The notes: generated from the letters alone by a model not told the origin. A stretch of DNA of 47,600 nucleotides from Thiorhodococcus minor (GCF_010820565.1 NZ_JAAIJQ010000043.1:1-47600); one strand, 5' to 3'; numbered from the stretch's first letter, positions 14,097-25,980 are shown. Made by a program: numbers and translations.

Positions 14097-15866
14097 ATGT
14101 CAGCAGCCAGCTTGCTCAGGGTCCTATGCATCGGCCTCCTCGGCCTCGCCGGATTCATTCAGCCTGCCGGGGCCGACTGCCGGCAAGGCGCGGAGGTCCA
14201 TCTGTGGACCGCGCCTCTCGAGCCAGCGCCGGGCTATCCGCTGGAGGTCTTCGCGGTCGCGACCGACGGCCGCCTGGACGATGTCGTGGTCACGGATCCC
14301 TCGGGCAGCCGCAGCCGCCTGCGCAATCTCAGCAGCGGCGGCCCGCCCTGGAGCAACTACGGGACTGTCTTCCGCCCCACCCAGGGGACCTACCGCATCG
14401 AGGCGCTGCGGCGCGGCCAGGTCGCCGCCTGCACCCAGATCCGGGTCGGTGGTGGCAGCAGCGATCGCGGCTCGGGCGAATGGGATCTGGCCGCCGAGGC
14501 CCTCTATTCGGCGTGGATCGAGCACCTCTTCAACGCGCCGCTCGATCGGCCGCTGAGCTTCAAATCGCTGGGACCCGTGCTGAGGGATCCGGCGCAGAAT
14601 TTTCTCTACAACTACCTTGGCGCGCGCGAGGACGAGCGCCTGCCTGCCGAGCCGGATTGCGCGGACCTGCCTTATTACCTGCGCGCCTACTTCGCCTGGA
14701 AGCTCGGCCTGCCGTTCGCCTACCGCAGCTGCGACCGGGGAAGCAGCAACCGCCCGCCCAGATGTCAGTCGCCGACCATCGAGACGGGCTTCGTCGGCAC
14801 CCGAGCTTCGGTAGCCAGGTTCCGGCAGGTCGCACGGGCGGTCATCAACACCGTCCACTCCGGCAGCGTCCGCACCCGTCTGGACGACGACAAGACCGAC
14901 TTCTATCCGGTTCCGCTGAAGCGCGACGCCATGTGGCCCGGAACGCTCTACGCCGACCCCTACGGCCACATCATGATCATCGTCAAATGGGTGCCGCAAC
15001 AGGGACGGCGCAGCGGACTGCTCCTTGCCGTCGACGCCCAACCGGACAACTCGGTCACCCGCAAGCGCTATTGGGAGGGCAACTTCCTCTTCGCGCAGAC
15101 CCCGAGCGCCGGGCCGGGCTTCAAGACCTTTCGGCCGCTGGCCCGCAGCAGGGGAGCAGGTTGGCGCGTCTTGCCGAGCGCGGCCCTCGACGGCCGCTCC
15201 GGACTGCCCCGCTTCTCGACCGAGCAGGCCCGCATGGATCCCGAGGACTTCTATGCCCGCATGGAGAAGCTCATCAATCCCTACGGCCTAGATCCGGCGT
15301 CCGCTTACGAGACCACCCTGGACGCCCTCATGGAGCAGCTGCAGACGCGCGTCACCTCGGTGGACAACGGGGAGACCTACATGCGCGCCCATGCCGGAAC
15401 CGTCGTCTCCATGCCCAGCGGGTCCGCCATCTTCGAGACCACCGGCCCTTGGGAGGACTACGCCACGCCGTCGCGCGACATGCGCCTGCTCATCGCCATG
15501 AAGGTTCTCGACGAGCTGCCAAGGCGGATCATGCGCTTTCCCCAGCTCTATGTGCTGAACGGCGAAAGCCCCGCACGCGCGGCGAGCCGCATCGAGCGGC
15601 TGCACGGGCAGCGCCTGCGCGAGCGCTCCATCAGCTACGAGCGCAGCGACGGCAGCACTTGGCGTCTGACATTGGGGGAGATCTACGACCGGCGGCAAGC
15701 GCTGGAGGTCGCCTACAATCCGAACGATTGCATCGAAACACGCTGGGCTGCCCCAACCGGCAGCACGGAGGCGTCGACCTGCCGCCGCACGGCACCGCGG
15801 GCCCAGCGCCAGCGCATGGAGCAATACCGATCCTGGTTCCGCGAGACGACACGCCCGCCCCGCTAG
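14097..15866 (+). CDS. Secreted protein of unknown function with possible Cys-His-Asp triad
   Basis: I do not recognise this 589-residue protein. A signal peptide ends near GAD (residue 27). The N-terminal ~100 residues look like a beta-sandwich (VEVFAVATDG-type strands, then GTYRIEAL). The central part has DCADLPYYLRAYFAWKLGLP (Cys188 at the start of a helix), DPYGHIMIIVKW (His291) and LLAVDAQPD (Asp313). This Cys-helix, His-strand, Asp-strand order recalls transglutaminase-like or NlpC/P60-like enzymes. The C-terminal part is rich in basic residues and has further cysteines. It is followed after 74 bases by a DUF2272-like lipoprotein on the same strand. Enzymatic function is inference. Confidence 0.7.
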   Translation: MSAASLLRVLCIGLLGLAGFIQPAGADCRQGAEVHLWTAPLEPAPGYPLEVFAVATDGRLDDVVVTDPSGSRSRLRNLSSGGPPWSNYGTVFRPTQGTYRIEALRRGQVAACTQIRVGGGSSDRGSGEWDLAAEALYSAWIEHLFNAPLDRPLSFKSLGPVLRDPAQNFLYNYLGAREDERLPAEPDCADLPYYLRAYFAWKLGLPFAYRSCDRGSSNRPPRCQSPTIETGFVGTRASVARFRQVARAVINTVHSGSVRTRLDDDKTDFYPVPLKRDAMWPGTLYADPYGHIMIIVKWVPQQGRRSGLLLAVDAQPDNSVTRKRYWEGNFLFAQTPSAGPGFKTFRPLARSRGAGWRVLPSAALDGRSGLPRFSTEQARMDPEDFYARMEKLINPYGLDPASAYETTLDALMEQLQTRVTSVDNGETYMRAHAGTVVSMPSGSAIFETTGPWEDYATPSRDMRLLIAMKVLDELPRRIMRFPQLYVLNGESPARAASRIERLHGQRLRERSISYERSDGSTWRLTLGEIYDRRQALEVAYNPNDCIETRWAAPTGSTEASTCRRTAPRAQRQRMEQYRSWFRETTRPPR

Positions 15867-15940
15867 GGCGGCGCCCTGCGGAAGGCTATCCGATACACCG
15901 CCCACCTCATCTATGCTCACCTCGTTAAGGAGTGCGCCCC

Positions 15941-16732
15941 GTGTCGATCCAAAGCATCGCCGGAAGCTGGCCAGGAGCGGCAGCCACCATTCTCGTCAGC
16001 CTGCTCCTCGTCGCCTGCGCCACCCCGCCGCAGCCGGGCGCCACCGGGCAGCGTGCGTCGGGGAGCTGGGCCGGCACCCCCATTGGCTCCCCTCCGGTGC
16101 CGAGCCCGGCCATGAAACGCACCATGATCTCCAGGGCGAATCAGGAATGGAGCTACTTCGGCCGCCAGACCGTCGTCTTCAAGGGCACCGAGGAGAGCAT
16201 CCCGCACGTCGGCGACTGGGAAGACGACGACTACCGCTACAGCCGTCGCGTCAACAGCTATTGGCGCGCCGTCGGCAAGCCCCGCATCGACGGCATGGAC
16301 TGCAAGAAGCCTTGGTCCGCCGCCTTTATCAGTTGGATCATGAAATCCTCAGGGGTCCCCGAGAGCCAATTCAGGCGCACGCCAGCACATTGGGTCTACC
16401 TCACGGACATGATCCAGAACGCCAGCCTCCCGGGCCGCTATTTCGTGCCCCGCCGCCTCAGCGACTACAGCCCGCAGCCTGGCGACCTGGTCTGCGCCTA
16501 CCGCAAGCCCTCCTACGTCCGGACTTTCAACGGCTACACCAGCGCATCCGCACTCAAGGGTGTCAGGGGGCACTGTGACCTGGTGGTCACCAACAATGGT
16601 CGGACCCTAGACGTCATCGGCGGCAACGTCCGCAATTCCGTCTCCAAGAGCACCCTGGAGCTCGACAGCCAAGGCCGCATGCAGCAAGTCCCCCGGAGGC
16701 CCTGGCTCCTGATCCTGGAAAATCGGCTCTAG
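15941..16732 (+). CDS. DUF2272-like lipoprotein
   Basis: The product is a 263-residue lipoprotein with lipobox LVAC (Cys26) followed by a Pro/Gly/Ser linker. The domain resembles DUF2272: MDCKKPWSAAFISWIMKSSG, then TPAHWVYLTDMI, a GDLVCAYR strand, GHCDLVV and VIGGNVRNSVSKS. The family is thought to be related to CHAP/NlpC-type cysteine hydrolases, with Cys and His in these segments. GTG 15941 was chosen because AAGGAG lies eight bases upstream; the earlier GTG at 15932 overlaps that ribosome site. It probably acts at the envelope with the preceding secreted protein. Confidence 0.75.
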   Translation: MSIQSIAGSWPGAAATILVSLLLVACATPPQPGATGQRASGSWAGTPIGSPPVPSPAMKRTMISRANQEWSYFGRQTVVFKGTEESIPHVGDWEDDDYRYSRRVNSYWRAVGKPRIDGMDCKKPWSAAFISWIMKSSGVPESQFRRTPAHWVYLTDMIQNASLPGRYFVPRRLSDYSPQPGDLVCAYRKPSYVRTFNGYTSASALKGVRGHCDLVVTNNGRTLDVIGGNVRNSVSKSTLELDSQGRMQQVPRRPWLLILENRL

Positions 16733-16953
16733 CCGCGAAACTCGGGCAGGCGTCACGCTTCAGACAATCCAGGCCAGCTGACCCCGCACGTCCTGGATGG
16801 ACGGCCAACCGAGGGATCGAGGCCTTGCTATCATCGCGACCCGCAAGTCACAACCGCTCGGGCCGAGCCAGCCGCCCTCTCGCATCTGCGCGTCTCCTGA
16901 TCGCGCAGACGCACGTCCGCTCAAGCATCTGCGATCAAGCAAGGAGCAGCACC

Positions 16954-18819
16954 ATGAATCCACTCAAGCCCAGGCTCGCGGCAGCTAGCGCCCTCCTTCT
17001 CCCCCTTGGAGCACAAGCGAGTCTCGGGACCTCACTCTATTTCTTCAGCGAATCAGGCGACTACATCGGCCAAGGCGTCGAGTCGACCTGGACCCAGGCG
17101 GACGGCACCTTCAACGTCTCGCGCAACTACGACGACGGCATTACCGTCAGCTTCAACGGCGACGACTGGTGGACGCTCAACTTCGCGGCGCCCGGCGAGG
17201 TCACCATCACTCCAGGTGTCTACCAGGACGCCGCGCGCTTCCCGTTTCAGAATGGCGATCAGCCAGGTCTCAGCGTTTCCGGCTCTGGACGCGGCTGCAA
17301 CACACTCACAGGCCAGTTTCAGGTTCTGGAAGTCAGCTACGAGGCCGATGGAAGCGTGGCGCAGCTCGCGGCGGATTTCGAGCAGCACTGCGAGGGTGAC
17401 CCGGCGGGGCTATTCGGCTCCATCCGTGTCAATTCGGACCTGCCGGTCACCAGGGGTCACAGCCTGCTTCGCTTCGACAGCGAGACGGGCGACTACATCG
17501 GCCAGGGCCTCGTCCACACCTGGACACCAGAAGACGGCAGCTTCGGCGCGGAACGCAACTTCGACCAAGGCGTCTCTATCGATTTCGATGGCCTGACGCC
17601 ATCCACCTGGTGGTCACTCGACTTTGCGGCGGCCCAGGCCGTCGACCTCGAGCGCGGCGCCTACGAGGACGCGACACGTTTCCCATTCAACGCGGAGAGC
17701 GAGCCTGGTCTCAGCATTTCCGGTTCTGGACGCGGCTGCAACACCCTGAGCGGACGCTTCGACGTCCTCGAAGCCCGTTATTCCGACGCAGGCAGCGTGG
17801 AGCGCTTCGCGGCCGATTTCGAGCAGCATTGCGAGGGGGCGGATCCCGCGCTGTTCGGCTCGATTCGCTTCGACTCCTTCGAGGAGATCAGCGATGGATT
17901 CACGCTTCTGGGCTTCGACAGCGAGCCAGGCGACTACATCGGCCAGGGTCACAGCCAAACATGGCGCCGCTCCACCGGCCAGTTCAGCGTCTCACGCAAT
18001 TATGACGAAGGCGTCACCCTTCGCTATGAGGACGACGATCCAGGCGAGGACTGGACGCTCGACTTCGCCGCCCCCGGCAACGCAGCGCTCGAGGTCGGCA
18101 CCTACGACAGCGCGACCCGTTTCCCCTTCCAGGCGGCGACCGATCCCGGGCTAAGCGTCTCTGGATCAGGACGCGGCTGCAACACCCTCACCGGCACCTT
18201 CGACGTCCTCGAGATCGCCTACACAGATTCCGGGGACGTGGAAAAGCTGGCGATCGACTTCGAGCAGCACTGCAACGGCGCCGAGCCCGCGCTTCATGGC
18301 GCAATCCGCTTCAACTCACGCATTCAGGTATCCGAGACGCCGATCGAGGACGGCGACGGCGCGGCGACGCCTTGGCAGACAAATGCCAGCGGCTACCTGC
18401 GGACCGACATCGGCTTCAACTACGCCATGGGCTACCGCTTCACCCCGCAAGAGGCTGGTGAGATCACCGCGCTAGGCGGCTTCTTCAACGGGACCAAGAC
18501 GGTTCGCCTCTTCGACGACACCACTGGACAGGTGCTGGCGGAGACCAGTGTCACCGCGGCCAACGACTGGGCCTATCAGGAGATCGACGCCGTTCCGGTC
18601 GTCGCCGGCCAGAGTTACCGCGTGGCTGTCTACCTCGCCGGCTCGGGTGCGAGCTACCGCTACGGCACTGAGTCTTTTCCGAGGACATACGGGGATATTC
18701 GAATCGAAGGCACTGTCTACGCACCGACCTATCAGGACGCATCCGCCCGGCCCAGGTACTTCTGGGCCGGCACCATCATGTACGGTCAAGCGGACGTCCG
18801 CTTCGCGCCCCTGCCCTAG
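16954..18819 (+). CDS. Secreted triple-repeat protein with DUF4082-like C-terminus
   Basis: This 621-residue exported protein has a good AAGGAG site before the ATG and a signal peptide ending near AQA/S. Three tandem modules of 144-148 residues (about 25-168, 169-315 and 316-463) each contain GDYIGQG, a WWxL/W-xL-FAA strand, RFPF, SGSGRGCNTL and DFEQHC. One cysteine pair per module suggests a disulfide. The last ~150 residues resemble DUF4082 (GYRFTPQEAGEITALGGFF, VVAGQSYRVAVYLAG), a beta-sandwich found in surface and carbohydrate-associated proteins. No enzyme motif was seen. The composition is acidic. A role in surface binding is inference. Confidence 0.8.
   Translation: MNPLKPRLAAASALLLPLGAQASLGTSLYFFSESGDYIGQGVESTWTQADGTFNVSRNYDDGITVSFNGDDWWTLNFAAPGEVTITPGVYQDAARFPFQNGDQPGLSVSGSGRGCNTLTGQFQVLEVSYEADGSVAQLAADFEQHCEGDPAGLFGSIRVNSDLPVTRGHSLLRFDSETGDYIGQGLVHTWTPEDGSFGAERNFDQGVSIDFDGLTPSTWWSLDFAAAQAVDLERGAYEDATRFPFNAESEPGLSISGSGRGCNTLSGRFDVLEARYSDAGSVERFAADFEQHCEGADPALFGSIRFDSFEEISDGFTLLGFDSEPGDYIGQGHSQTWRRSTGQFSVSRNYDEGVTLRYEDDDPGEDWTLDFAAPGNAALEVGTYDSATRFPFQAATDPGLSVSGSGRGCNTLTGTFDVLEIAYTDSGDVEKLAIDFEQHCNGAEPALHGAIRFNSRIQVSETPIEDGDGAATPWQTNASGYLRTDIGFNYAMGYRFTPQEAGEITALGGFFNGTKTVRLFDDTTGQVLAETSVTAANDWAYQEIDAVPVVAGQSYRVAVYLAGSGASYRYGTESFPRTYGDIRIEGTVYAPTYQDASARPRYFWAGTIMYGQADVRFAPLP
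17026..18342 (+). repeat. Three tandem protein-coding modules of ~440 bp
   Basis: The modules lie at about 17026-17457, 17458-17898 and 17899-18342. All keep the blocks GDYIGQG, SGSGRGCNTL and DFEQHC in the same order and spacing. They differ enough at DNA level that duplication is not recent. Confidence 0.9.
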
Positions 18820-18855
18820 GGTTCCATCCATCTTGTATCGCAGGGATGCGTGACG

Positions 18856-18916
18856 CTGGGAGTGTTGACCTCCAGGTCAACAGGTGTGTTGTCGGCCTAG
18901 AGACCGACACTCCCAG
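18856..18916. repeat. 61-bp nested-palindrome repeat, copy 2
   Basis: Perfect 10-bp outer arms (CTGGGAGTGT and ACACTCCCAG) enclose two hairpins: TTGACCT/AGGTCAA and GTCGGCCT/AGACCGAC. It is the second copy of the element at 5994-6053 and also sits between convergent genes. Confidence 0.8.
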
Positions 18917-18963
18917 GCTGCGAGCAGGCTGAGGCCAATTTCAGGCGCACTCCCCTTGATGCT

Positions 18964-19005
18964 GGCGGCTGGCGGCTGGCGGCTGGCGGCTGGCGGCTGG
19001 CGGCT
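18964..19005. repeat. Heptamer tandem repeat, six GGCGGCT units
   Basis: Six uninterrupted copies of GGCGGCT plus a partial unit end ten bases before the xthA stop codon. A related heptamer run (GGAAGCT) lies at the right edge of the window. The pattern resembles short tandemly repeated repetitive sequences and could vary in copy number. Confidence 0.9.
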
Positions 19006-19015
19006 AATTCTTCAC

Positions 19016-19834
19016 TCAAAGTTCGAGCCGAATCCACACCGGACAGTGGTCGGAGGGCTTCTCCATGCCGCGAATCTCGTAGTCGATCCCGGCATCGACC
19101 AGACGCTCGCGCAGCGGAGCAGAGATCAGCAGGTGATCGATGCGCAGCCCGTGCTTCGGGTCGCGCTCGAAGCCCCGCGAGCGGTAATCGAACCAGCTGA
19201 ACCGATCGTCAACATCCGGATAGAGCGCGCGGTAGGCATCGGTCAGCCCCCAGTCGGCGAGGGCCTGGAGCCACTCGCGCTCTTCCGGCAGAAAGCAGCA
19301 CTTGCCCGTCCTGAGCCAGCGTTTGGCGTTGTTCGGGCCGATGCCGATATCCAAGTCGACCGGGGCGACGTTCATGTCCCCCATGACGACGACGTTCTGA
19401 TCCGGCGAGAACTGGTCCTGGAGATAGGCCAGCAGGTCCGCGTAGAACTTGCGCTTGCCGGGAAACTTCACCGGATGGTCGCGGCTCTCGCCCTGGGGAA
19501 AGTAGCCATTGATGACCACGACCTCTTCCCCACTCGGTAAGGCATAGCGCCCCGTAATGGCGCGACGCTGCGCGTCGGCGTCGTCATTCGGAAACCCCTT
19601 GCCGACCGCGGCGGGCTCGACCTTGCTGAGCAAGGCGACACCATAGTGGCCCTTCTGGCCGTGGAAATGGGTCGCATAGCCCAATCCCCGCGCCCAGTCG
19701 ATGGGGAATTGCTCGTCGGCGACCTTGCACTCCTGGAGCCCGAGGATGTCGGGGTCGTGCGCGGCCTTGATGGCCTCGACCTGATGGGGCCGGGCGCGAA
19801 TCCCGTTGATGTTGAAGGACATGATTTTCAGCAC
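19016..19834 (-). CDS. xthA: Exodeoxyribonuclease III
   Basis: This 272-residue enzyme is the AP endonuclease/3' exonuclease of base-excision repair. Family motifs are all present: [34 protein letters not shown] with catalytic Asp/Asn, [17 protein letters not shown] and SDHCPVW with the catalytic His. The GTG at 19834 was chosen because homology begins at [10 protein letters not shown] and GGAGG lies upstream with good spacing. The longer in-frame extension is not conserved. Confidence 0.95.
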   Translation of the reverse strand: MLKIMSFNINGIRARPHQVEAIKAAHDPDILGLQECKVADEQFPIDWARGLGYATHFHGQKGHYGVALLSKVEPAAVGKGFPNDDADAQRRAITGRYALPSGEEVVVINGYFPQGESRDHPVKFPGKRKFYADLLAYLQDQFSPDQNVVVMGDMNVAPVDLDIGIGPNNAKRWLRTGKCCFLPEEREWLQALADWGLTDAYRALYPDVDDRFSWFDYRSRGFERDPKHGLRIDHLLISAPLRERLVDAGIDYEIRGMEKPSDHCPVWIRLEL

Positions 19835-20176
19835 GGGCGAGGACCTCCGGATAGTGCAGTGGCGCAGAAGGCTAGCATGGCATCCCGGCAACCCAAAAGG
19901 CGCGGCGCCTTGGGTCATACCAGTCGCCCATCCTCCGCTCCTCCCACGCACGACACTGGATCACCGGGCGGCCCGAATCGGACCGATCTCGAGTCGATTT
20001 GAGCCTATGCTGAGCAGGACGCCCTCGCATTCACGACAACGATTCTCGCGCTTCTAAGGCGACCGGCCTGGCTCGACGCAAAATCACCCTCGCCGCATGC
20101 CCGAATGGCACGCTCGCTGCATCGACCAATCCGTCAGGCGCTCACCAAGCGCAAGCCAACCGAGGAGGCGATTTCC
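19835..20176. other. Divergent intergenic region
   Basis: These 342 bases separate xthA from the peptidoglycan-binding gene. They should hold both promoters, but no convincing -35/-10 pair was found. GAGGAG at 20162-20167 is the ribosome site of the downstream gene. No gene or repeat was seen. Confidence 0.4.
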
Positions 20177-20956
20177 ATGAGCTACCCCTATCTCCGCTAC
20201 GGCGACCAGCTGCCCGCGGTCGGCGTCCTCCAGAAGCTGCTGAGCGCGACCGGCGCATCCCTGAGTGCGGACGGCATTTTCGGCTCGCGGACCCGAGAGG
20301 CGGTCCGCCAGTTTCAGCGCCCCAGAGGGCTGGGCGTCGACGGCATCGTCGGCAAGAATACCTGGCCAAGGATCGCGGTCGCCGGAGTCGGCCGAGTCAA
20401 TGTGGTGGACTGCGTCGACGTCTTCGACCCGGACCTGATGCGCATGGAAGTGCGCGACATCCGGCGCGTCGGCGGCAGCCCCATCGTCATCGGCGGCATG
20501 TCGAATGGGGTCGAGCAGGCCGTCATGGACGTCATCCGGGCAACGCGCCCGGGCACGGTCTTCCTGCTGCGCTTCCATGGACATGGCGCAGCCGGCGCGG
20601 CGGGGATCTCGGACGGACAGGGCGGCATTCCGGGCGAGCATCTTTCCAGCATTCATACCGGCAACCTGGCCAGACTCAGGCCAGTGATCGGCAGACTGCG
20701 CACCATCTTCAGCGCCTATGGCTGCGTGCAGTTCATGCACTGCTCGACCGGGCGAGGCCCGCACGGCCGTCAGCTGCTCAACGACATCGCCAGCGAGCTG
20801 CAGGTACCCGTCTCCGCCGGCACCGTGGACCAGCTCGGCGGCGGACTCAGCACCTTCCGCTTCGAGGGTCCGACCTTCACCGCCATTCCCGGCGGCGGGA
20901 CACTCAGATCATGGTGCCGGGCACTTCCCGACTTCGGCGGGATGAGCGTTCCTTAG
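20177..20956 (+). CDS. Peptidoglycan-binding protein with caspase-like C-terminal domain (putative)
   Basis: Residues 7-66 of this 259-residue protein form a PG_binding_1 domain (LPAVGVLQKLL, DGIFGSRTREAVRQFQ, GLGVDGIVGKNTW). The rest contains FLLRFHGHGAAG (His134/His136) and, after a hydrophobic strand, VQFMHCSTGRG (Cys189). A His-Gly block followed by a strand ending in Cys is the layout of clan CD (caspase-like) peptidases; this is an inference from motif order. No signal peptide is evident, so the route to the wall is unclear. The start was chosen by its GAGGAG site. Alternative: a non-catalytic wall-binding protein. Confidence 0.7.
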   Translation: MSYPYLRYGDQLPAVGVLQKLLSATGASLSADGIFGSRTREAVRQFQRPRGLGVDGIVGKNTWPRIAVAGVGRVNVVDCVDVFDPDLMRMEVRDIRRVGGSPIVIGGMSNGVEQAVMDVIRATRPGTVFLLRFHGHGAAGAAGISDGQGGIPGEHLSSIHTGNLARLRPVIGRLRTIFSAYGCVQFMHCSTGRGPHGRQLLNDIASELQVPVSAGTVDQLGGGLSTFRFEGPTFTAIPGGGTLRSWCRALPDFGGMSVP

Positions 20957-21022
20957 GGACAGGTTGCCCTAGAAGACCGTCCAGCAAGTGTTTCCCGCTT
21001 TGGGGTATCGGCTCAAGAACGG

Positions 21023-21090
21023 CTGAGCCGCCCGCAAGCGGGCTCCTGCGCGAGCGGCGGCGCCGTCGGAGGCCGCAAGCGGGCGACGCC
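21023..21090. repeat. REP-like palindromes in the upstream region of sulP
   Basis: Two GCCCGC-type palindromes (GAGCCGCCCGCAAGCGGGCTC at 21025-21045, split as arms around AA, and GGCCGCAAGCGGGC further on) share the core of the doublet at 25925-25980. The rest of the 347-base gap (20957-21303) shows no gene. Confidence 0.65.
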
Positions 21091-21303
21091 CTCGGCACCG
21101 GGCGCCCCATGTACGAAGGCATCTCAGCGCAGCCCCTCGATTCAGCAGGATCCGGGCATAGCCATGGACAGATAAACCCCTTACAATAGTAGGAATTTAC
21201 GCTTCGCCCACCGAATCGGCGCGATGCGGCGCTATACCCCGATCCACCGGAAAGGGCGGCAGGCCGCCGATGTCCTCGCTGATCCGCAGTACGCCATAAC
21301 CCC

Positions 21304-23783
<2,480 letters not shown>

Positions 23784-23926
23784 CGCGCGCTCGACCGCCC
23801 CCAGACACCCGCCGAGCGTTCCCGCCGCGCGCGAGCCCGACCGCCGGTCAGCGTCGGACAAAAATCCCCCATCAGGCCCCAGCTCCCGCATAATCAGGCC
23901 ACGCAAACCACCGCTGGGGAGCGCGC

Positions 23927-25348
23927 ATGGGCCAAGAGATTGCCGCGTCGCATTTCACCAAAGGGGACTTCAATCGGTTTGCCGCACGCTTGCGTGAGGA
24001 AACCAAACTGCTCGAGCGCTGGCTGAAGGAGGGGCTGCTCGACGACAGCGAGCCGACCGCGGGGTTCGAGCTGGAGGCCTGGCTGGTCGCCCCGGACGCC
24101 ACACCCACGCCAAAGGTCGAGGAGCTGCTGACCCGGCTGCGGGACCCGCTCGTGGTTCCGGAGCTGGCTACCTTCAATGTCGAATTCAACGGCACGGCGA
24201 GACCGCTGAGCGGCAGCGTCTTCTCCCAGCTCGCCCAGGAGCTCACGCAGACGCTTGCCCACGCCAATGCATCGGCGGCCGAGCTAGACAGCCGGCTCGC
24301 CATGATCGGCATCCTCCCGACGGTTCGCCCGGAGCACCTGACGGCGGAGTTCATGACGCCGCGCGAGCGCTACCGAGCCCTAAACGAGCAAGTCTTCGCA
24401 CTGCGCCATGAACGCCCGCTCAAGCTGTTGATCGAGGGGCGCGACCGGCTCGAGCTGACCTGGCACGACGTCATGCTGGAGGCCGGGGCCACCTCCTTCC
24501 AGATCCACCTCAAGGTGCGGCCGAGTGAGGCGGCGCGGGTCTACAACGCCTCCAAGATCGTCAGTGGCCCCATGGTGGCCATCAGCGCCAACTCGCCCTA
24601 CCTCTTCGGCCGCGACCTCTGGGACGAGACCCGCATCCCGCTCTTCGAGCAAGCCGTCTCAGTTGGCGGGGCGATGCTGCAGGAGCGCGTCAGCTTCGGC
24701 TTTCGCTACGCACGTCACTCGATCCTGGAGACCTTCCAATCGAACCTGGACCGCTATCCCGTCCTTCTGCCCCATGTCGTGGAGGATCCGCCCGAGCTGC
24801 TGCCGCACCTGCGCCTGCACAACGGCACCATCTGGCGCTGGAACCGTCCCCTGATCGGCTTCGAGCCGGACGGACGCCCGCACCTGAGAATCGAGCATCG
24901 CGTCGTCCCCGCAGGACCCTCGGTACCGGATGCGATCGCCAATGCCGCCTTCTATTTCGGCATGATGCAGGACCTGGCACATGCGGAGATCCCCCCGGAG
25001 AGCGTGCTCATGTTTCTGCACGCGCAGAAGGGCTTCTACACCTGCGCGCATCAGGGGCTCGAGGCCGAGATCCCCTGGCTGGATGGACGAGCCCTGCCCG
25101 TAACCAGCATCTTGGAGGAGGACCTGCTGCCGCGCGCCAGATCTGGCTTGCAGCACCTCGGTGTCGATCCGGCCGAGATCGCGCATTGGCTTGGCATCAT
25201 TGCGGCGCGGCTCGGCACCAGGCGTACAGGAGCACGCTGGCAGCGTGCCTGGGTCGCGCGGCATGGCCCCGACATGGCCGGGCTAACCTCGGCCTATCTC
25301 GCGCATCAGGCCAGCGGCAAACCCGTGCACACCTGGACGCTGGATTGA
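23927..25348 (+). CDS. GCS2-family glutamate-cysteine-ligase-like protein
   Basis: This 473-residue member of the GCS2 carboxylate-amine ligase family resembles plant/YbdK-type gamma-glutamylcysteine synthetases. Segments typical of the family are TAGFELEAWLV (metal-binding Glu region, about 45-55), VEFNG, LEAGATSFQIHLKV, SANSPYLFG and RIEHRVVPAGPS. It starts with a good GGGGAG site before ATG. It is followed by yjbQ and an M14 peptidase-like gene. Function could be gamma-glutamyl-cysteine formation or ligation of glutamate to another amine; the neighbour M14 enzyme could reverse such a bond (inference). Confidence 0.85.
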   Translation: MGQEIAASHFTKGDFNRFAARLREETKLLERWLKEGLLDDSEPTAGFELEAWLVAPDATPTPKVEELLTRLRDPLVVPELATFNVEFNGTARPLSGSVFSQLAQELTQTLAHANASAAELDSRLAMIGILPTVRPEHLTAEFMTPRERYRALNEQVFALRHERPLKLLIEGRDRLELTWHDVMLEAGATSFQIHLKVRPSEAARVYNASKIVSGPMVAISANSPYLFGRDLWDETRIPLFEQAVSVGGAMLQERVSFGFRYARHSILETFQSNLDRYPVLLPHVVEDPPELLPHLRLHNGTIWRWNRPLIGFEPDGRPHLRIEHRVVPAGPSVPDAIANAAFYFGMMQDLAHAEIPPESVLMFLHAQKGFYTCAHQGLEAEIPWLDGRALPVTSILEEDLLPRARSGLQHLGVDPAEIAHWLGIIAARLGTRRTGARWQRAWVARHGPDMAGLTSAYLAHQASGKPVHTWTLD

Positions 25349-25397
25349 TGTCGAAAGCGCAGTCAGCCGCCAGCGATCAGCAACCGGAGATTCAGTC

Positions 25398-25805
25398 TTG
25401 TATCGAGAAAGCATCCATCTCTCGACCACGACACGCGAGGTCCTGGTGGACATCACGCCGCAGGTGCGCGCCGTGGTGGAGCGCAGCGGCGTTGGCAACG
25501 GCCTGGTGAACGTCTACGCCCAGGGCGCGACGGCGGCCATCATGATCCAAGAGAACTGGGACGACAGCGTGCAGACCGATGTCGTCGAGCTGCTGCGCAA
25601 GCTCATCCCGCGCGGCGTCTGGCGGCACGACGCCCAAGACGGCAATGGCGACTCACACCTCAAGGCGGGGCTAATCGGTCCCTCCGAGAGCATTCCTCTC
25701 ATCGAGGGGCAGCTTGGCCTGTCGACCTGGCAGAATGTCTTCTTCTGCGAGCTGGACGGCCCCCGGCAAGCGCGCCAGGTCCTGTGCACAGTTCTCGGTG
25801 CATGA
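25398..25805 (+). CDS. YjbQ/UPF0047 family protein, copy 1
   Basis: This 135-residue YjbQ family protein is often annotated as secondary thiamine-phosphate synthase. Motifs are EVLVDITPQVRAVV, GLVNVYAQGATAAIMIQEN, the GDSHLKAGLIGPSESIPL segment and LSTWQNVFFCELDGPR. The common His of the HTT motif is replaced here (AQGAT), whereas the second copy keeps SAHTT. A TTG start is used; GGAG lies nine bases upstream. It is 49 bases after the GCS2-like gene. Confidence 0.85.
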   Translation: MYRESIHLSTTTREVLVDITPQVRAVVERSGVGNGLVNVYAQGATAAIMIQENWDDSVQTDVVELLRKLIPRGVWRHDAQDGNGDSHLKAGLIGPSESIPLIEGQLGLSTWQNVFFCELDGPRQARQVLCTVLGA

Positions 25806-25924
25806 GGCGTTAGGCGGTTTCTCAGAGTTGCCGTACCAACAATCCATCGTACTCCGGAAGCCAGCGCAGGAATGAAGACGCAGAGCCGCTGAGTGGAGCC
25901 TTGATGGCGCTGATCCCCGAGACG

Positions 25925-25980
25925 TCGCCCGCAAGCGGGCTCCGACACGCCCGTCTCGGTAGGAGCCCGCTTGCGGGCGA
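25925..25980. repeat. REP doublet: 19-bp perfect inverted repeat
   Basis: Arms TCGCCCGCAAGCGGGCTCC (25925-25943) and its exact complement (25962-25980) flank an 18-base spacer. Each arm is itself a palindrome around GCAAGC. The sequence resembles the TAGGAGC REP families of gammaproteobacteria. It lies in the 287-base gap between yjbQ and the M14 gene, which has no other feature. Confidence 0.9.
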
